A stretch of 64,000 nt of DNA, from assembly GCF_000373245.1 (NCBI RefSeq), contig NZ_KB890738.1, forward strand, positions 594,824-658,823, in the 5' to 3' direction. Under the pieces are notes generated by a model, which worked only from the letters and a program-made list of their open reading frames with translations, was not told the DNA's origin and ran no database searches. The translations under genes were made by a program, and so were the position numbers. Source of the DNA: Echinicola pacifica DSM 19836 (GTDB lineage Bacteria; Bacteroidota; Bacteroidia; Cytophagales; Cyclobacteriaceae). This document shows, piece by piece, positions 44,814-53,379 of the stretch (its first letter is position 1; each line of letters opens with the position of its first letter).

Positions 44814-45327
44814 AATTGATGCCAGCCCCTTCACCATTCCTTTTCCGCTAGTAGTGCAGATCAAATAGGAAGGCTCGGCCGTTTTGTGGAGATCCTAATA
44901 TCCTCCTGTTACAACTCTTTTCCTGAAGATCAAAGATAACTATTGCTAGAGAATTAACGCATTTCCCATTTCATTCTTTCGATCAATGCCCTCCTAATTT
45001 TCTAAGCAAACCAGCCATTATATAACCTCCTACCAAAAGGAAATTTGGTAAATAATCTTAGAAAACTGGTAGAAACTATAGTAAATAAGGTAGAATCTAA
45101 ATATTTAGTGTATTTTTATATAGGAAATCATGCGTAATTGCATGGCTCACTTCTTAATATAAAGGAATTGACAGGTCTGTCTAGCAAAGAAATGGGGCAT
45201 CTGCATCAATTTACAGCCAGCCTAAATTGGTAAAAGCAGGCAGGCGCAACCAAACAAAAATGGCCTCAACCCTGGTCTTCGGCGTAGCGCTAAAAAAACT
45301 AAGGTGGGGCGTATATAACTAGCAAAC
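44814..45327. other. Intergenic stretch, nothing recognised
   Basis: About 510 AT-rich bases between divergent MATE and MscS genes. A candidate minus-strand frame at 45222-45485 overlaps the MscS start and is not supported. Confidence 0.4.
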
Positions 45328-47199
45328 ATGAGAAAGTGGATATCTATATTTTGTGGACTATGCTTAATGTCAATCAGCTCCGGCTGGGCGCAGCAAGACA
45401 GCACCGACCGTGCACAAGATTCCGTCAATTCTATCGAGCTCAGCTCATTTGAAGAAAGCCTAAGAACTATCATTGCCCAGCGCAAGGAGGATTCCTTAAT
45501 GCGCCTTGACCTTCAGGAGCAGCTTCAGACGCTAAAGACCACGGATACTTATAAAAAGGATATCCTTATCAGCCAACTTCGGGACTTAAGTGCTAAGGAT
45601 TCTTTGGCCCGAAGGGCAAAAATCGAACATGTCGATTCTCTGCGGAAGATTACCAAATCTTATGCGGTGGTTGGTCCACTGCAGGATACGCTTTTCCGGC
45701 TCTACTCGCGGATCGGCGCTTCTATGCCTCAGGAAAGAGCCGCCAAAATCAGTGATAAAATAAAGTCGCTCTATAAGGATGACCATATAGACCTAGAAAA
45801 GATCAAGGTAATGGGATCTGCCAATATGATCGATATTGTCTATGAAGATATGATCATCATGTCGGTATCAGAGATGGACGCCATTTGGAATGAAACGAGC
45901 TCCGAAGATCTGGCAAATAACTATTCTAAAAGGATCAAAACTAGCATTGCCTTTGCCATTGAAGATGGCAGTTTGCTCAATAGTATTTCGCGGATTGGCT
46001 TGGTTTTATTGGCTTTGGGGGGCACCTGGCTGCTATTATGGGCGATTGGAAAGGGACATCGGAAGCTATTACGCTTTATTGCCACAAATAAGGATCGCTG
46101 GCTGAAGGATCTTTCCTATCATGAATACACCTTTTTGTCTGCTTATCAGGAATTAAAAATTATCATTTTTGCCAGCAGATTGGTCAAATGGGCCATATAT
46201 GTCATTGTCTTATACATTGCCATGCCGCTCGTATTCAGCATATTTCCCTTTACGCGAGGCTGGTCCAGACAACTTTTTGACTGGATATGGTCACCGTTTA
46301 AAAGCATTTTTGTATCTATATACGAGTTTCTGCCTAGTCTATTTACCATCATTGCCATCTATTTAGTGATGCGCTATGTCATTCGATTTGTGCGCTATAT
46401 TTTCGAAGAAATTGAAAATGAAAAGTTGGTGATCACCGGATTTCATTCAGATTGGTCAAAACCGACTTATAATATTGTTAGGTTTTTGCTATATGCTTTT
46501 ACCTTTGTGATGATTTTTCCACATCTGCCAGGCTCACAATCTGATGCCTTTAAAGGAGTGTCGGTTTTCATAGGCATATTGTTTTCTCTCGGTTCTTCCA
46601 CGGCTATCGCCAATATGATTGCCGGATTAGTGATCACTTATATGCGGCCATTTAAATTGGGGGATCGTATCAAAATCGGGGAAACCACAGGGGATGTAGT
46701 CGAAAAAACCTTATTGGTCACACGGCTAAAAACCATCAAAAATGAGGAAATCACCATTCCTAACTCGGCACTATTGACGGGAAATACCATCAATTATTCC
46801 TCTTATTCGCAGACAGAGGGGCTCATTGTCCATACCACGGTGACCATTGGATACGATGTGCCTTGGCAGCAGATGTATGAAACTTTATTAGAGGCAGCCT
46901 TGAGAACACCAATGATCCAAAAGGACCCAAAACCCTTTGTTCTTCAGACGAGTCTGGATGACTTTTATGTCGCTTATCAGGTAAATGCCTATACCAAAGA
47001 AGCCAGCAAGCAAGCCTTGGTTTACAGTTTGCTTCACCAAAATATCCAGGATGTCTGCAATGAAAACGGAATAGAAATTATGTCTCCGCATTATAGAGCA
47101 CAGCGTGATGGTGGTGAGAGCACTATTCCTGCTTCTTATTCCGCTCATGACGAGCGAAAAAAGAACTATCAGCTTGATCCTGAGAAAGAAAAGATATAA
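45328..47199 (+). CDS. MscS-family mechanosensitive channel with large N-terminal domain
   Basis: The protein has 623 residues. A signal peptide (WISIFCGLCLMSISSGWAQ) is followed by a periplasmic coiled-coil-like part to about 215, then several membrane helices (GLVLLALGGTWLLLWAIG, LVKWAIYVIVLYIAMPLVF, TIIAIYLVMRYVIRFVRYIF, LLYAFTFVMIFPHLP). The MscS pore helix and beta domain follow (SLGSSTAIANMIAGLVITY, FKLGDRIKIGETTGDVVEKT, LKTIKNEEITIPNSALLTG). It protects against osmotic downshock or senses membrane tension. Length exceeds E. coli MscS, as is common in Bacteroidota. Confidence 0.92.
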   Translation: MRKWISIFCGLCLMSISSGWAQQDSTDRAQDSVNSIELSSFEESLRTIIAQRKEDSLMRLDLQEQLQTLKTTDTYKKDILISQLRDLSAKDSLARRAKIEHVDSLRKITKSYAVVGPLQDTLFRLYSRIGASMPQERAAKISDKIKSLYKDDHIDLEKIKVMGSANMIDIVYEDMIIMSVSEMDAIWNETSSEDLANNYSKRIKTSIAFAIEDGSLLNSISRIGLVLLALGGTWLLLWAIGKGHRKLLRFIATNKDRWLKDLSYHEYTFLSAYQELKIIIFASRLVKWAIYVIVLYIAMPLVFSIFPFTRGWSRQLFDWIWSPFKSIFVSIYEFLPSLFTIIAIYLVMRYVIRFVRYIFEEIENEKLVITGFHSDWSKPTYNIVRFLLYAFTFVMIFPHLPGSQSDAFKGVSVFIGILFSLGSSTAIANMIAGLVITYMRPFKLGDRIKIGETTGDVVEKTLLVTRLKTIKNEEITIPNSALLTGNTINYSSYSQTEGLIVHTTVTIGYDVPWQQMYETLLEAALRTPMIQKDPKPFVLQTSLDDFYVAYQVNAYTKEASKQALVYSLLHQNIQDVCNENGIEIMSPHYRAQRDGGESTIPASYSAHDERKKNYQLDPEKEKI

Positions 47200-47429
47200 G
47201 TATATTTAGCAAATGCCCTAATCCACATGGATTATTTTGTATATTAGAAGGGCAGGCTTATAATATTCTAATTATACTTAAGGATAGTAATAAGCACTTG
47301 TTCTGTTTAGGTAACTTCTATTTTTTTTGGTTATTCTAGGCTTAAAGGTATTATAGTGAATAAAATAAACCCTGGTCTCCTACAGCAATTTTTTGAGAGT
47401 ATCTAACAACCTTATTTATCGGGAATAAA

Positions 47430-48689
47430 ATGAGAATGGTCCATATTCAGAAACTCAAGCAAATTAATTTATATGTAATTCTGGTAATGACCCTCTCTCT
47501 ACTGGCGGATATATATGTCGAATGGAAGGCAGGAGATTCTCCCTTATTGTACCAAAAAAGCTATGTAAATATATTCATCATATTGGTAGCTGCTCTACTT
47601 TGCCGACTGCGATTCTTGCGGATGACTGAGGTCTTGAGCATTGCCGTTTATTCCATTATTTTGAGCATACTGCTATCACTTCCCATTCGCTTGGAAACCT
47701 CTTCCTTGATTATGGACAGCTATTTTATCAAGATGCAATTAATTATAATAATTTTTATGCTGATCAGCGGCATTCTTGTTCATCCCAATCATATCATTTA
47801 TATTCTTATCATCAATTCACTTTTTATTCTTAGCTGCGTAGTATTTATACCCATCCAGTATCCTTTACCCAAATACCTATTTTATTTTATTGTCACCACC
47901 GGCACAGGCATCGTGAGCAGAATTATATATATGGATATGAGGGAGGTGAAGAAAAACCTTGATGCCGCAAATGAATTGGTATCTAAGCATTATATGGATT
48001 TAGTGGAGATTAATAAGCAAAAAGACCAGCTTTTCCGTATTATCAGTCATGATATCAAGACGCCTTTCAATCAAATAAGCATGGTATTAAGCATGCTGAA
48101 TAAAAACTTGAGTGATGAGGAATTTGATGAATTTACCGGCATTATGCAGAAAGCCACACAAAATGGCAATAATCTTCTGCAGGATTTAATGATTTGGGCC
48201 AGGGCCCAGGCATCTGACTCAAAGCCCGTGATAGAGAAAATATCCGCTTTTTCTTTAGTAGAAAAGGAAATCGAATTCTTTTCCGATCAGGCACGATCAA
48301 AATCAATCACTATCAATAATCTGGTCACAGAAGAAGACACTCTCCAAGCCGATCCTCATATGACTGCCACCATCATCAGGAATTTTATATCGAATGCCAT
48401 AAAATTTTCTCATAGAAATTCACCAGTGGATATAAGGATGAAAAAAATTGGGAAGGACCAAATCATTTCTGTCCAGGATTATGGCATGGGTATGGAGGAA
48501 AAGTACCTGAGTGAATTGCTAAATGATGACAAAAAAATCATTTCCACCAATGGCACCGAAAAAGAGGAGGGAACAGGCTTTGGAGTAAGAATATGCCAAA
48601 AATTGGCTGAAAATCAGGGGGGAATTATCACTATAGACAGTAATAGAGGTCACGGAAGTGTATTTAGCTTAGTCATGCCCATTCATTAA
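47430..48689 (+). CDS. Membrane sensor histidine kinase
   Basis: The protein has 419 residues. About six membrane helices fill residues 10-170 with almost no periplasmic loop, so the signal is probably sensed in the membrane or by the helices. The H box RIISHDIKTPFNQIS places the phosphoacceptor His at 207. N box (NFISNAIKFSH), G1 (VQDYGMGM) and G2 (GTGFGVRICQKLAE) motifs complete the catalytic domain. No response regulator is adjacent, so it is an orphan kinase here. Confidence 0.92.
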   Translation: MRMVHIQKLKQINLYVILVMTLSLLADIYVEWKAGDSPLLYQKSYVNIFIILVAALLCRLRFLRMTEVLSIAVYSIILSILLSLPIRLETSSLIMDSYFIKMQLIIIIFMLISGILVHPNHIIYILIINSLFILSCVVFIPIQYPLPKYLFYFIVTTGTGIVSRIIYMDMREVKKNLDAANELVSKHYMDLVEINKQKDQLFRIISHDIKTPFNQISMVLSMLNKNLSDEEFDEFTGIMQKATQNGNNLLQDLMIWARAQASDSKPVIEKISAFSLVEKEIEFFSDQARSKSITINNLVTEEDTLQADPHMTATIIRNFISNAIKFSHRNSPVDIRMKKIGKDQIISVQDYGMGMEEKYLSELLNDDKKIISTNGTEKEEGTGFGVRICQKLAENQGGIITIDSNRGHGSVFSLVMPIH

Positions 48690-48967
48690 AATATGTCAAA
48701 TTAGATCATTTTTTGCTAAACTTAGCGCTTATATATTCGTTAAGCCATTATATTCCAAAACCGATTCAGCGCGCATTTGAGCTGGATTCACGTTTTTTAG
48801 GAATATAAAAAGCTAGAACCCAAAGAATCCATTTTATTCAGGCTCAAACTTTTAAGCCAGGCAATAAATAAAGCAGCTATATTACTTATCCACCTATTTT
48901 ATTGAGAATTCTGACACCTATTTTGATGTGGATAAATACCTAAAAACACCTTTAACTAAATATAAAC

Positions 48968-49570
48968 ATGAGATTAAAAATCAAACTATTAACAGCACTT
49001 GTCATGGCTTTTGGAATTACCGCTTCTTATGCACAGGACCTTCCTGCAAACCCAACGGATATTTCTCCATTATTAATTGGCGAAAAAGTACCCTCCATCT
49101 CCATTTTGGATGCAGACTCTAAAAAACATAACCTAAAAGATGTGGTAAGTGAGAAACCTACATTATTGATATTCTACCGTGGTGGATGGTGTCCTTATTG
49201 CAATAAGCACTTAGCCGATCTACAGACCATAGAGCAGGACATCCTGGATATGGGTTACCAGATAGTGGCGATAAGTCCAGATTCTCCAGAAGGCCTACAT
49301 GCCACAGTGGACAAGAATGAATTAAAATACGATCTGTACTCGGATAGTGATCTAGCGGTAACGAAGGCTTTTGGCCTGGCTTATAAAGCACCTGAAAAAT
49401 ACAAAAAGATGCTTTTTAATGCCTCAGCAGAGAAAAACCCTGGTGAATTGCCAGTTCCAGCATTATTCGTGGTGGATCAAGAAGGTACGATCCAGTTCGA
49501 ATATATTAATCCAAATTACGATCAGCGAATTAATGCACCCATGCTAAAAGCAGTTTTGGAGAACCTATAA
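48968..49570 (+). CDS. Secreted peroxiredoxin-like thioredoxin-fold protein
   Basis: The 200-residue protein has a signal peptide (RLKIKLLTALVMAFGITASYAQ) and an AhpC/TSA fold with a CxxC-type active site in LIFYRGGWCPYCNKHLADL near residue 75. The second family pattern, YQIVAISPDSPEGLHATVDK, follows. The CPYC pair is unusual for a true peroxiredoxin and fits the 'peroxiredoxin-like' DUF899/TlpA-type subgroup. It probably keeps thiols or peroxides in check in the periplasm. An exact TTATCCACA lies 33 bases upstream at 48927-48935. Confidence 0.88.
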   Translation: MRLKIKLLTALVMAFGITASYAQDLPANPTDISPLLIGEKVPSISILDADSKKHNLKDVVSEKPTLLIFYRGGWCPYCNKHLADLQTIEQDILDMGYQIVAISPDSPEGLHATVDKNELKYDLYSDSDLAVTKAFGLAYKAPEKYKKMLFNASAEKNPGELPVPALFVVDQEGTIQFEYINPNYDQRINAPMLKAVLENL

Positions 49571-49589
49571 TTCAACGCTCGGAAAATAT

Positions 49590-49620
49590 AAACGCAGGCT
49601 CAAAACATGAGCCTGCGTTT
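49590..49620 (+). terminator. Terminator of the peroxiredoxin-like gene
   Basis: AAACGCAGGCTCA and TGAGCCTGCGTTT form a 13-bp hairpin with a 5-base loop, followed by more T to a nine-base run. Confidence 0.93.
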
Positions 49621-49946
49621 TTTTTTGCCCTAATATTATAAGGCATTCTTAAGGTTCAGTTAGCCGAATAGTATAATGGAATGCAGCGATTATTTCACTT
49701 TGTTGATTAATGCAATCGCCCAATAGGCCAGTTATCCACATAAGAGAAATTTAAATCACCGTCCAGATTGCGTCAGGGGCAATTCATCCCATAGTGGAGA
49801 GCAGCGAAGATCTCATCAAAACTTAATTCAGTATATATAATAGTGTGAATAAGTATAGCTTGGTGAGCCATTTCAATTTTCAAGGGCTCTTTCTTTGCCT
49901 CCGGCAAATCATTAATAGAGGCCTAATTATTTATCCTACGGATTGA
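49621..49946. other. Intergenic stretch downstream of convergent genes
   Basis: About 325 bases. One exact TTATCCACA is at 49732-49740. Nothing else is recognised. Confidence 0.45.
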
Positions 49947-50342
49947 TTATGCTTTATTCGCCGAGATGCTCATAGGGTCAGGCTTCATTGGCTCAGGTTT
50001 CATGACTGCTTGTCTATGTTGCAGCCCCCAGGAAACCATGACATCCAGCACAGCACGGATAGATTCACCAGATGGAGTAAGCTCATACTCCACGGTCACC
50101 GGCGTGGTATCATATACGCTACGCTTAATGATGCTATTGAGCTCGAGCTCCTTAAGTTCCTTAGACAGCATTCGAGGAGTTATTTTACCCAAATCTCGCT
50201 CCAGCTCCTTGAAGCGTTTTTTTCCATAAAGCAAGGAACCAATTATGGGTAATTTCCATTTACCACTTATCACATTCAAAGTGTCACGCACCGCAATTAC
50301 ATAATCACTCGAACAATGCTTCACATCATGTAGTTGTATCAT
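49947..50342 (-). CDS. HxlR-family winged-helix regulator
   Basis: The 131-residue protein has the HxlR pattern: VISGKWKLPIIGSLLYGKKRF, the recognition helix in KITPRMLSKELKELELN, and the wing VTVEYELTPSGESI. A cysteine near the N terminus (KHCSSDYV, residue about 10) matches the redox-sensing position of HypR/YodB-type members, though the single Cys does not prove it. It is divergent from a nitroreductase gene and probably represses it and itself through the palindromes at 50369-50400. The C-terminal tail carries repeated Met-Pro residues (MKPEPMKPDPMS). Confidence 0.9.
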   Translation of the reverse strand: MIQLHDVKHCSSDYVIAVRDTLNVISGKWKLPIIGSLLYGKKRFKELERDLGKITPRMLSKELKELELNSIIKRSVYDTTPVTVEYELTPSGESIRAVLDVMVSWGLQHRQAVMKPEPMKPDPMSISANKA

Positions 50343-50368
50343 AATTAAACCCTTTAAAATGAACCTAC

Positions 50369-50400
50369 TATACTAGAGTATATCAGTATACTTTAGTATA
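50369..50400. promoter_or_regulatory. Twin palindromic operators between hxlR and nitroreductase genes
   Basis: TATACTAGAGTATA (50369-50382) and TATACTTTAGTATA (50387-50400) share the arms TATACT/AGTATA and begin 18 bp apart. They lie between the divergent starts, 27 bases before the regulator start and upstream of the nitroreductase -7 element. They are probable binding sites of the HxlR protein. Confidence 0.75.
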
Positions 50401-50428
50401 GTAGTATATAATATATAGCAAATATACT

Positions 50429-50436
50429 TAAATTTG
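50429..50436 (+). promoter_or_regulatory. -7 promoter element of the nitroreductase gene
   Basis: TAAATTTG matches TAnnTTTG and lies 25 bases before the ATG at 50462. No TTTG occurs 19 bases upstream, where the operator repeats end; regulated promoters often lack it. Confidence 0.5.
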
Positions 50437-50461
50437 TATCAAATAAAACCATATCAGACAT

Positions 50462-51091
50462 ATGAACCTTAATGAAATATTAGAGTGGAGATACGCCACT
50501 AAGAAAATGAGCGGTAAAGCTGTTCCACAGGAGAAAGTAGATTATATACTAGAAGCTGCCCGGCTTGCTCCGTCTTCCTCGGGCTTACAGCCTTATAGGA
50601 TCATCGTGGTAACAGATCCAGAAATAAAAGAAAAAATCAAGCCCATCGCCTGGGACCAAAGCCAAATAACAGACGCATCACATGTATTGGTATTTGCAGC
50701 GTGGGACAACTATACAGAAGAAAAAATCAAGGCGGTATTTGAGAAAACCCTCACCGCAAGGGGCCTTCCACTAGACAGAATGGATGCATATCGTGAGCGA
50801 CTTTGGGGAATGTACAGCCAACTTACCGAAGAGCGCCATAATCATCACGCTGCCAAGCAGGCCTATATTGCTTTTGGGCTGGCTATAGCCGCTGCCGCAG
50901 AGCAGAAGGTGGATGCGACTCCAATGGAAGGCTTTGATCCTAATGCTTTAGATGAGATTCTTGGCCTTAGGGAAATGGGATTGAAAAGTGCTTTAGTTCT
51001 TCCTTTAGGATACCGTGACGAGGATAATGATTGGCTCGCAGGATTGGAGAAATACAGAACTCCTGAAGAAGAATTCATCATAAACAAATAA
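50462..51091 (+). CDS. Nitroreductase-family NAD(P)H-dependent FMN oxidoreductase
   Basis: The 209-residue protein shows the family start NEILEWRYATKKMSGKAVPQEKV and ARLAPSSSGLQPYRIIVV near 36, where flavin phosphate-binding residues lie. The central helices and the C-terminal LREMGLKSALVLPLGYRD are also typical. It likely reduces quinones, nitro compounds or other electrophiles, matching control by an HxlR-type redox/electrophile regulator. A hairpin terminator follows 27 bases later. Confidence 0.92.
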   Translation: MNLNEILEWRYATKKMSGKAVPQEKVDYILEAARLAPSSSGLQPYRIIVVTDPEIKEKIKPIAWDQSQITDASHVLVFAAWDNYTEEKIKAVFEKTLTARGLPLDRMDAYRERLWGMYSQLTEERHNHHAAKQAYIAFGLAIAAAAEQKVDATPMEGFDPNALDEILGLREMGLKSALVLPLGYRDEDNDWLAGLEKYRTPEEEFIINK

Positions 51092-51117
51092 TCCTTTTTG
51101 GATATAAACCTAAAAAA

Positions 51118-51147
51118 GCCTCCGCGATACAAATGTACAGCGGAGGC
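51118..51147. terminator. Terminator between convergent genes
   Basis: GCCTCCGC and GCGGAGGC form an 8-bp GC-rich hairpin flanked by A6 and T-rich tracts, so it may work in both directions. Confidence 0.88.
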
Positions 51148-51175
51148 TTTTGACTTTTCTTTATCTTTTGAAGAT

Positions 51176-51586
51176 CTATTTATTAATCGGCAATTCCTCG
51201 TTTTTGGAAACATCCGACCTGCTGCCTACATTAATAACTTCATAGACTACGAATTCACTTTGGCCTCTCCAAGGCAGTTTCCCAAGATATTCTCGGTAAC
51301 GCACCTCAACAAACTTGCCACTGGCACGTTCTAGTTTTTCGGAAACATCTCCATCTACACCGCTAAATCGGAACTCATTACTTTGTAATGCCCCGGCGGT
51401 AGGGCTTTGAAATCCCTCTTGAACTAATCTGCCTTCCCAAGTCTTGAATAGGAAACCTTTCTTTTCATAATAATTTAAGGTTCCACCCTTCACGCCTTCC
51501 GAAAAGACGAAGAAAAACTTCCAATAAATCACCGCAGCAAAAATGATGACTAAAGAAAAAATCGCAATCTTGACGTATCTGTTCAT
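51176..51586 (-). CDS. Hypothetical single-span membrane protein
   Basis: The ATG at 51586 is preferred: it starts MNRYVKIAIFSLVIIFAAVI, a clean anchor at the N terminus, and gives 136 residues. The 22 codons upstream look non-coding. The periplasmic part carries GGTLNYYEKKGFLFKTWEGR and FVEVRYREYLGKLPWRGQSE, both typical of a small Bacteroidota family often mislabelled by similarity. Function unknown. It is convergent with the nitroreductase gene. Confidence 0.78.
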   Translation of the reverse strand: MNRYVKIAIFSLVIIFAAVIYWKFFFVFSEGVKGGTLNYYEKKGFLFKTWEGRLVQEGFQSPTAGALQSNEFRFSGVDGDVSEKLERASGKFVEVRYREYLGKLPWRGQSEFVVYEVINVGSRSDVSKNEELPINK

Positions 51587-51882
51587 ACAAAAGCTACCTA
51601 TTGTTTTATGATTAATGGACATTAATTTCTGACTATTCCATGAATAAAACAATACTTTTTTGATTATTGGCGAAAACTACCTTTTCCCAGCCCAATCTAA
51701 AATCTGAATACACCGTTATAAAAGCTTCTATTCACACTTTAAAGCCAACAATAAAATGTCCAAATCAAGGATTAACCCAACAATTAAGTGGATATATATA
51801 TAAGAAAATAGTGAGCTCAATGGAATACAGGCTGGCCTTCATCAGCTTAATAAGCAGGTAAAATATACTGTTTTTGTCTAAA

Positions 51883-52476
51883 TCAGCGTACCAGTCTTTT
51901 TACCTCATGATGGCGAAAGCACTGGGACAAATGGTCATTTATCAATCCGGTAGCCTGCATATGAGCATAAATGGTGGTGCTTCCAAGAAATTTGAAGCCT
52001 CTTTTCTTGAGGTCTTTAGCCAAAAGATCCGACTCTGGACTAGTGGCCATAGCCTGTGACATATTCACCAGCTGATTATCCTTAGGCTTTCCGTTTACGA
52101 AATCCCATATATAACCTGTAAAGCTGCCCACCTGAGCCTGAACCTCCATAAATTGTCGGGCATTATTAATCGCAGAGGCGATTTTAAGCCTATTTCGCAC
52201 AATTCCAGCGTCTAGCATCAATTCCTCAATCATCTGATCCGGAAAATCAGCCACCATTTTATAATCGAAATTAGCGAAAGCCCTGCGATAGCCATCTCTT
52301 TTCTTTAGAATGGTAGCCCAGCTCAAGCCTGCCTGAGCACTCTCTAGCACCAAAAATTCGAAATGTACCTTATCACTATACACCGGAACTCCCCATTCCT
52401 CATCATGATACTGGATATACTCCTTAAATCCCAAGCACCAAGGGCAACGAAATTTCTCAGATTGATTAATTTTCAT
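51883..52476 (-). CDS. tag: DNA-3-methyladenine glycosylase I (Tag)
   Basis: The 197-residue glycosylase removes 3-methyladenine from alkylated DNA. Zinc-site and catalytic-pocket features are visible: FRCPWCLG near 9, YIQYHDEEWGVPV near 21, FEFLVLESAQAGLSWATILK near 40, and FKFLGSTTIYAHMQATGLINDH near 166. The length is normal. Its ATG overlaps the DUF805 stop codon by four bases, so the two are co-transcribed. Confidence 0.94.
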   Translation of the reverse strand: MKINQSEKFRCPWCLGFKEYIQYHDEEWGVPVYSDKVHFEFLVLESAQAGLSWATILKKRDGYRRAFANFDYKMVADFPDQMIEELMLDAGIVRNRLKIASAINNARQFMEVQAQVGSFTGYIWDFVNGKPKDNQLVNMSQAMATSPESDLLAKDLKKRGFKFLGSTTIYAHMQATGLINDHLSQCFRHHEVKRLVR

Positions 52477-52871
52477 ATAGAATAATAAGATTTAAAGAAG
52501 TTTGATTTCCGACCATAGGGATCTTCACCATAATTATTGATACCATGGGACCCACCCCGAGCAAAGAAAATCAATAAAATAATCGTACCAAATGTTGGAA
52601 TGAAATTAAGCAATAAATACCAACCACTCTTATTTACATCATGTAATCTCCGCACAGAAATAGATAAGCCAGGCAAAAAAGTGATGAACATATAGGCCAG
52701 ATAAAAGGGGCCTAAATCATAATCATACCCAGTCAATCCCAAGGCCTCATCAATTACATTCGAGAGGACTATAACGAGGAGATGTATAAGTACAAAAATC
52801 CAAAATTCCTTACGCGTCGTCCTTCCAGTAAGTTTATAAAAATTTTGGAAGGCTGATAAATAGTATTTCAT
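52473..52871 (-). CDS. DUF805 membrane protein
   Basis: The ATG at 52871 gives 132 residues and the usual family start (KYYLSAFQNFYKLTGRTTRKEFW). Three to four membrane helices follow, with the conserved SISVRRLHDVNKSGWYLLLN and FARGGSHGINNYGEDPYG near the C terminus. The function of DUF805 is unknown. It precedes tag with a four-base overlap. Confidence 0.88.
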   Translation of the reverse strand: MKYYLSAFQNFYKLTGRTTRKEFWIFVLIHLLVIVLSNVIDEALGLTGYDYDLGPFYLAYMFITFLPGLSISVRRLHDVNKSGWYLLLNFIPTFGTIILLIFFARGGSHGINNYGEDPYGRKSNFFKSYYSI

Positions 52872-53331
52872 AAACATTATATAATATGATAAACCTAACC
52901 TTTTAGGCAATATATACGCTTAGAGCAGGAAATAACGACAAGCCACATTGCGGTTTTAAAGATATAAATTCCGTCAACAAAATCACGAATAATTATTTTA
53001 TAAAGTTTTGATTTTCAATTGGTTTGGTAATAAAAACTATAAATAATCAGTATTCACATATTCATGGGAATAATTGAATTTTATAGGTGTAAAATTCCAA
53101 GTAAAATCCATAACCAGAAAACCTCCTGTCCGACAGTCTCCCTCTTAGGATTAGAATGAATGGAATGATTTCCCACCGATGGTGAAGTATAAATACAAAA
53201 GGCCCTCTACTAATTAATTGGGTGCTCAAATAACTTATCCACAATAAGACTGCTTCCCGCGGAAAAGCCTTATAGAATTACTTATTTTAATTATATTTCA
53301 CTCACATTCATTGGAAAAGCATTTTTCACTG
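52872..53331. other. Intergenic stretch, mostly featureless
   Basis: About 460 AT-rich bases. An exact TTATCCACA is at 53236-53244. A short minus frame (53062-53244) has no support. Confidence 0.45.
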
Positions 53332-53362
53332 TTTGATACAGACCAAAAACCAATTACCATTT
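53332..53362 (+). promoter_or_regulatory. Candidate promoter of the sulfatase gene
   Basis: TTTG (53332-53335), N19, TACCATTT (53355-53362), then 17 bases to the ATG at 53380. The -33 is exact; the -7 is only a partial match to TAnnTTTG. Confidence 0.45.
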
Positions 53363-53379
53363 TATAATCTACCCAAAAA

